A stretch of 64,000 nt of DNA from Gammaproteobacteria bacterium (GTDB lineage: Bacteria; Pseudomonadota; Gammaproteobacteria; Pseudomonadales; Pseudohongiellaceae), in assembly GCA_029253585.1 (NCBI GenBank), contig JAQWZF010000004.1, positions 1 through 64,000 of the forward strand. Direction: 5' to 3'. The notes beneath the pieces were generated by a model. That model did no database searches. It saw nothing but the letters and a program-made list of their open reading frames with translations, and was not told the DNA's origin. Positions 61,190-64,000 of the stretch are shown here, piece by piece. A program made the translations under genes and the position numbers. The number at the start of each line of letters is the position of its first letter. Position 1 is the stretch's first letter.

Positions 61190-62938
61190 ATGCTGATGCC
61201 TATTCTCGTAAAACGCAGAACAGCCAACAACACCTTAGACCTACCCCAATCGATGCACCCGCTATTGCGGCGTGTGTACCGCCAGCGCAATATCAAAGAT
61301 GCCCAAGAGTTGGAGTTGGGCCTTGCAAACCTGATCGCCCCCGCACAGCTCAAGGGTATAGAAGCGGCAGTGCAGTTGCTGATTACGGCGCTAGAGCAAC
61401 AGCAACGCACGCTTATCGTTGCTGACTTCGATGCCGATGGTGCGACTAGTTGCGTCGTTGCCTTAAAGGCGCTGCGGCAATTCGGATTTCTCAATACCGA
61501 CTATATAGTTCCAAATAGATTCGACTATGGCTACGGTCTTACGCCCGAGATAGTTGAGCTCGCGCAGACAAAAAAGCCTGATCTAATCATTACAGTCGAT
61601 AATGGGATATCCAGCATAGAAGGAGTCGATGCCGCCAATGCCGCTGGCATCAAGGTTCTCATTACAGACCACCATTTGCCGGCTGCCCAGGTGCCAAAAG
61701 CATCGGCGATAGTGAACCCGAATCAGCAGGGATGTTCCTTTCCGAGCAAGAGCATCGCCGGAGTAGGGGTAATCTTCTATGTGATGCTGGCATTTCGGGC
61801 CAAGCTGCGAGAAATGAATTGGTTTGCAGAGAACGACATCGCCGAACCAAAGCTCGCGGACCTGCTGGACCTGGTTGCCCTGGGTACGGTGGCGGACGTC
61901 GTCGCGCTGGATCGTAATAACCGCATCATGGTAAGTGAAGGGCTGGGCAGAATCAGGGCCGGTCGCACCAGGCCTGGAATCAAGAGCCTGCTGGAGATCG
62001 CTAACCGCAGCATTGCGCGGCTCACCGCTACCGACCTCGGCTTCAGCATAGGGCCAAGATTAAACGCGGCGGGCAGATTGGATGATATGTCCACAGGCAT
62101 CGAATGCCTGCTAACCGAGCATGAGGGCAGCGCCTACAAGTTGGCCATACAACTCGATGGTATGAACAAGGATCGCAAGCAGATCGAGGGCGATATGCGC
62201 GAGCAGGCCTTTAAGTTTCTGCAGGAATTTTCTCTGGAGGGAAGCGACCTTCCGCCTGCACTATGCATCTATGATGCGCGTTGGCATCAAGGAGTGGTCG
62301 GTATTCTTGCCTCGCGGGTGAAGGAGAAGTTCAACAGACCGGTCATCGCCTTCGCCGATGCGCGCGAGGCTGAAGACGGAGAAATCAAGGGCTCTGCCAG
62401 ATCGATTAAGGGCTTTCACATTCGCGATGCGCTGGATGCTGTGGCTAGCAGTAATCCGGGAATGATTACTAAGTTTGGCGGTCATGCTATGGCAGCTGGT
62501 CTTAGCCTCGAAAAAGACAAGCTGAAAGCGTTTACCGAGGCCTTCCAGAGTCAGGCGGCGAAGCTATTGGATGACGACTTGCTGCAGGCAAAGCTATTGA
62601 GCGACGGAGAGATACAGCAAGATGAATTCTCGATGGCCACCGCCGCCGAGATAATTAAGGCGGGCCCCTGGGGTCAGGAATTCCCCGAGCCAGTGTTTGA
62701 TGGCAAGTTCAGGGTCATCCAGCAGCGCAGGGTAGGGGAGAACCATCTGAAGTTGGTTCTCGCGCCCCTGCAGTCCCCCAGACAGACCATCGATGCTATC
62801 GCATTCAACATAGATGAGCAGGACTGGCCGGATCCGGGCATGACAGATATCGAAATCGCCTTTAGGCTAGACGTCAATGAGTTTCGCGGCAATCAGACCC
62901 TGCAGCTGATGGTTGAGAGCATACTCGGCTGGGAATGA
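61190..62938 (+). CDS. recJ: Single-strand 5'-3' exonuclease RecJ
   Basis: About 582 residues. DHH-family motifs are VADFDADGATSCVV, VDNGISS, LITDHHLPAA and LVALGTVADVVAL. The DHHA1 part includes HQGVVGILASRVKEKFNRPV, GSARSIKGFHIRDALDAV and FGGHAMAAGLSL. It digests single-stranded DNA in recombination and mismatch repair. The frame opens at a TTG (61184) overlapping thrC; ATGs at 61190 and 61196 are equally possible, so coupling with thrC is likely. Confidence 0.95.
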   Translation: MLMPILVKRRTANNTLDLPQSMHPLLRRVYRQRNIKDAQELELGLANLIAPAQLKGIEAAVQLLITALEQQQRTLIVADFDADGATSCVVALKALRQFGFLNTDYIVPNRFDYGYGLTPEIVELAQTKKPDLIITVDNGISSIEGVDAANAAGIKVLITDHHLPAAQVPKASAIVNPNQQGCSFPSKSIAGVGVIFYVMLAFRAKLREMNWFAENDIAEPKLADLLDLVALGTVADVVALDRNNRIMVSEGLGRIRAGRTRPGIKSLLEIANRSIARLTATDLGFSIGPRLNAAGRLDDMSTGIECLLTEHEGSAYKLAIQLDGMNKDRKQIEGDMREQAFKFLQEFSLEGSDLPPALCIYDARWHQGVVGILASRVKEKFNRPVIAFADAREAEDGEIKGSARSIKGFHIRDALDAVASSNPGMITKFGGHAMAAGLSLEKDKLKAFTEAFQSQAAKLLDDDLLQAKLLSDGEIQQDEFSMATAAEIIKAGPWGQEFPEPVFDGKFRVIQQRRVGENHLKLVLAPLQSPRQTIDAIAFNIDEQDWPDPGMTDIEIAFRLDVNEFRGNQTLQLMVESILGWE

Positions 62939-63124
62939 TCTGCGCATAACCGGCGTGCGAGAAGAGCAGTTGTAGATAAGGCGGATTGCCGCCGATAATG
63001 TTTGAAATAAAGTCTCATCCAGGCGGTCTTTAAATGACAGAACCCCCCGTATTTGTTACCTTTTGGCACACAAAGCACGGCCTCGCTCGCGTATCATCTT
63101 AAGCATGATTTGATGGGAGTCAAA

Positions 63125-64000
63125 ATGCGTAACAAATTTCATAACTTTCTGATATTACTAGGTTTTATTCTGGTTCCTGGCATAGCTCAGGCGCAGATCC
63201 ACAAGACCGATCAGATAGAAGTCGAGTTAATCTCCGAAACCAGTAATGTGGTTCCTGGCGAAACGCTATGGCTGGCCATTCGGCTCGACCCCATTGAGCA
63301 CTGGCATACCTACTGGAAATTCGGTGGCGATAGCGGTGAGGCTACCGCGGCGAGCGAGTGGCAATTACCCGCGGGAAGCAGTGCCGGCGATATCGTTTGG
63401 CCAATACCCGAGTGGACCCCTTTCCCTGGCAGCGACCTGGTTACCTTCACCTACGAGCGCGAGGTTTTCCTACCCATACCGGTAACTGTGCCAGCTAATT
63501 ACAGCGGCTCTACCTTTGCTGTCAGCACCCATGTTGACTATCAGGTCTGTGATGAAATCTGTATTCCTGGCGAGGCAGACTTTGCGCTGTCATTACCAGT
63601 GGCAAGCAATGCATCAATCGATGACAAGTGGCAGCAAGCATTTGCCGAAACTAGGGCGATGACACCTGTACCCATCGATGGGCACTCCCTGCAGGCGAAC
63701 TTCAACAGCTTCGATGACAAATTCAATGTCATGATCGAAGCAGAAGAAAATCTATTCGATGACGTCGATGAAGCTTGGTTCTTTCCTGCACAGCGTCGCA
63801 TTATGAAGTACGCGCCTTTCCGCAAAGTCATGAAGGACGGAAACAGGCTGCAAATTTCTACGGATCAACACCGCCGCTTCGATAAGAGTCTGGAAGAACT
63901 GAATGGCCTGCTCGCCTATACCGATGATGACGGGCAATGGCATGGCTACGACATAAAACCGCGCTATGCGAATGTCGCCTGGGATCACAGTATCGAAGTC
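63125..64000 (+). CDS. DsbD/ScsB-like thiol:disulfide reductase, N-terminal part
   Basis: 292 codons to the right edge; continues outside. Signal peptide MRNKFHNFLILLGFILVPGI up to AQAQ, then a periplasmic N-terminal domain with HWHTYWKFGGDSGEATAASE and the redox pair VDYQVCDEICIPGEADFAL, characteristic of the alpha domain of ScsB and DsbD-related proteins (cytochrome c biogenesis transmembrane type). The membrane and thioredoxin parts are outside the window. It would carry electrons to periplasmic partners, possibly DsbC. Confidence 0.8.
   Translation, partial: MRNKFHNFLILLGFILVPGIAQAQIHKTDQIEVELISETSNVVPGETLWLAIRLDPIEHWHTYWKFGGDSGEATAASEWQLPAGSSAGDIVWPIPEWTPFPGSDLVTFTYEREVFLPIPVTVPANYSGSTFAVSTHVDYQVCDEICIPGEADFALSLPVASNASIDDKWQQAFAETRAMTPVPIDGHSLQANFNSFDDKFNVMIEAEENLFDDVDEAWFFPAQRRIMKYAPFRKVMKDGNRLQISTDQHRRFDKSLEELNGLLAYTDDDGQWHGYDIKPRYANVAWDHSIEV

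Noticed and set aside
63060..63080. Sigma-54 promoter before the DsbD-like gene
   Set aside because: TTGGCAC is present, but the GG-to-GC spacing is 8 instead of 10.

Overview
The window looks like a chromosomal segment of a free-living, probably marine, gammaproteobacterium. The evidence is the conserved block corC/ypjD - ffh - rpsP - rimM - trmD - rplS - dsbC - hom - thrC - recJ at the right end (the order known from Pseudomonas and relatives), plus a pspF/pspABC locus with a sigma-54 promoter, a long purL, hrpB, a DASH cryptochrome and an OxyR with both redox cysteines. The genus cannot be fixed from the sequence alone. No rRNA, tRNA or CRISPR array was seen.

Layout. 0-2.5 kb: start of a PhoD-like phosphatase, a PQQ sugar dehydrogenase and a CIA30-domain protein, all leftward. 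2.6-5.2 kb: hrpB. 5.2-7.2 kb: a gene graveyard with remnants of a second MsrA, an S1/P1 nuclease and an IS91-type transposase, and among them an intact 56-residue ORF behind a good Fur box. 7.2-10.9 kb: a lipoprotein Ntn acylase and an msrB-msrA pair. 11.3-13.4 kb: aminotransferase plus ornithine-cyclodeaminase homologue. 13.35-14.2 kb: a decayed REP-associated transposase (RAYT) element. 14.2-17.6 kb: GMC oxidoreductase, its Tat-exported small subunit and a 3-keto-glycoside hydrolase, together a plausible periplasmic 3-keto-sugar route. 17.6-22.5 kb: a second, intact RAYT element with 31-bp perfect inverted ends, its mini-derivative and solo ends, placed around a tryptophanase and a DASH-cryptochrome/DUF2256 pair. 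22.6-23.9 kb: a Tat-exported class V PLP enzyme.

24.2-31.2 kb is a visibly AT-richer, probably acquired segment with IS3-family fragments at both sides. It carries a leftward operon (PLP gamma-lyase, APC permease, PsuK, PsuG, 2OG-Fe(II) oxygenase) and a convergent uridine-kinase-like gene. This is my main candidate for an undescribed system: uptake and stripping of a modified pseudouridine, possibly one carrying an aminocarboxypropyl and a methyl group, before the known PsuK/PsuG steps to uracil and ribose 5-phosphate.

31.3-36 kb: a Rieske oxygenase, a small CrtA-like protein, a DUF1295 membrane enzyme, a YczE-type membrane protein, tadA and a lipoprotein. 36-44 kb: purL, a NIF3/YqfO-like protein, a Nudix hydrolase and the phage-shock locus. 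44-51 kb: a serine hydrolase, a peroxide-linked rubrerythrin / HdrD-like Fe-S protein / DUF3501 operon divergent from oxyR, a metallophosphoesterase and a phosphopantetheinyl transferase. 51-64 kb: the conserved SRP/ribosome/tRNA-modification and threonine block, recJ, and the start of a DsbD/ScsB-like reductase.

A recurring theme is remodelling by REP/RAYT elements. At least two host genes (the cyclodeaminase and DUF2256 genes) and the RAYT gene itself take their stop codons from REP sequence, and two diverged REP-like copies may sit between the genes at the left end.
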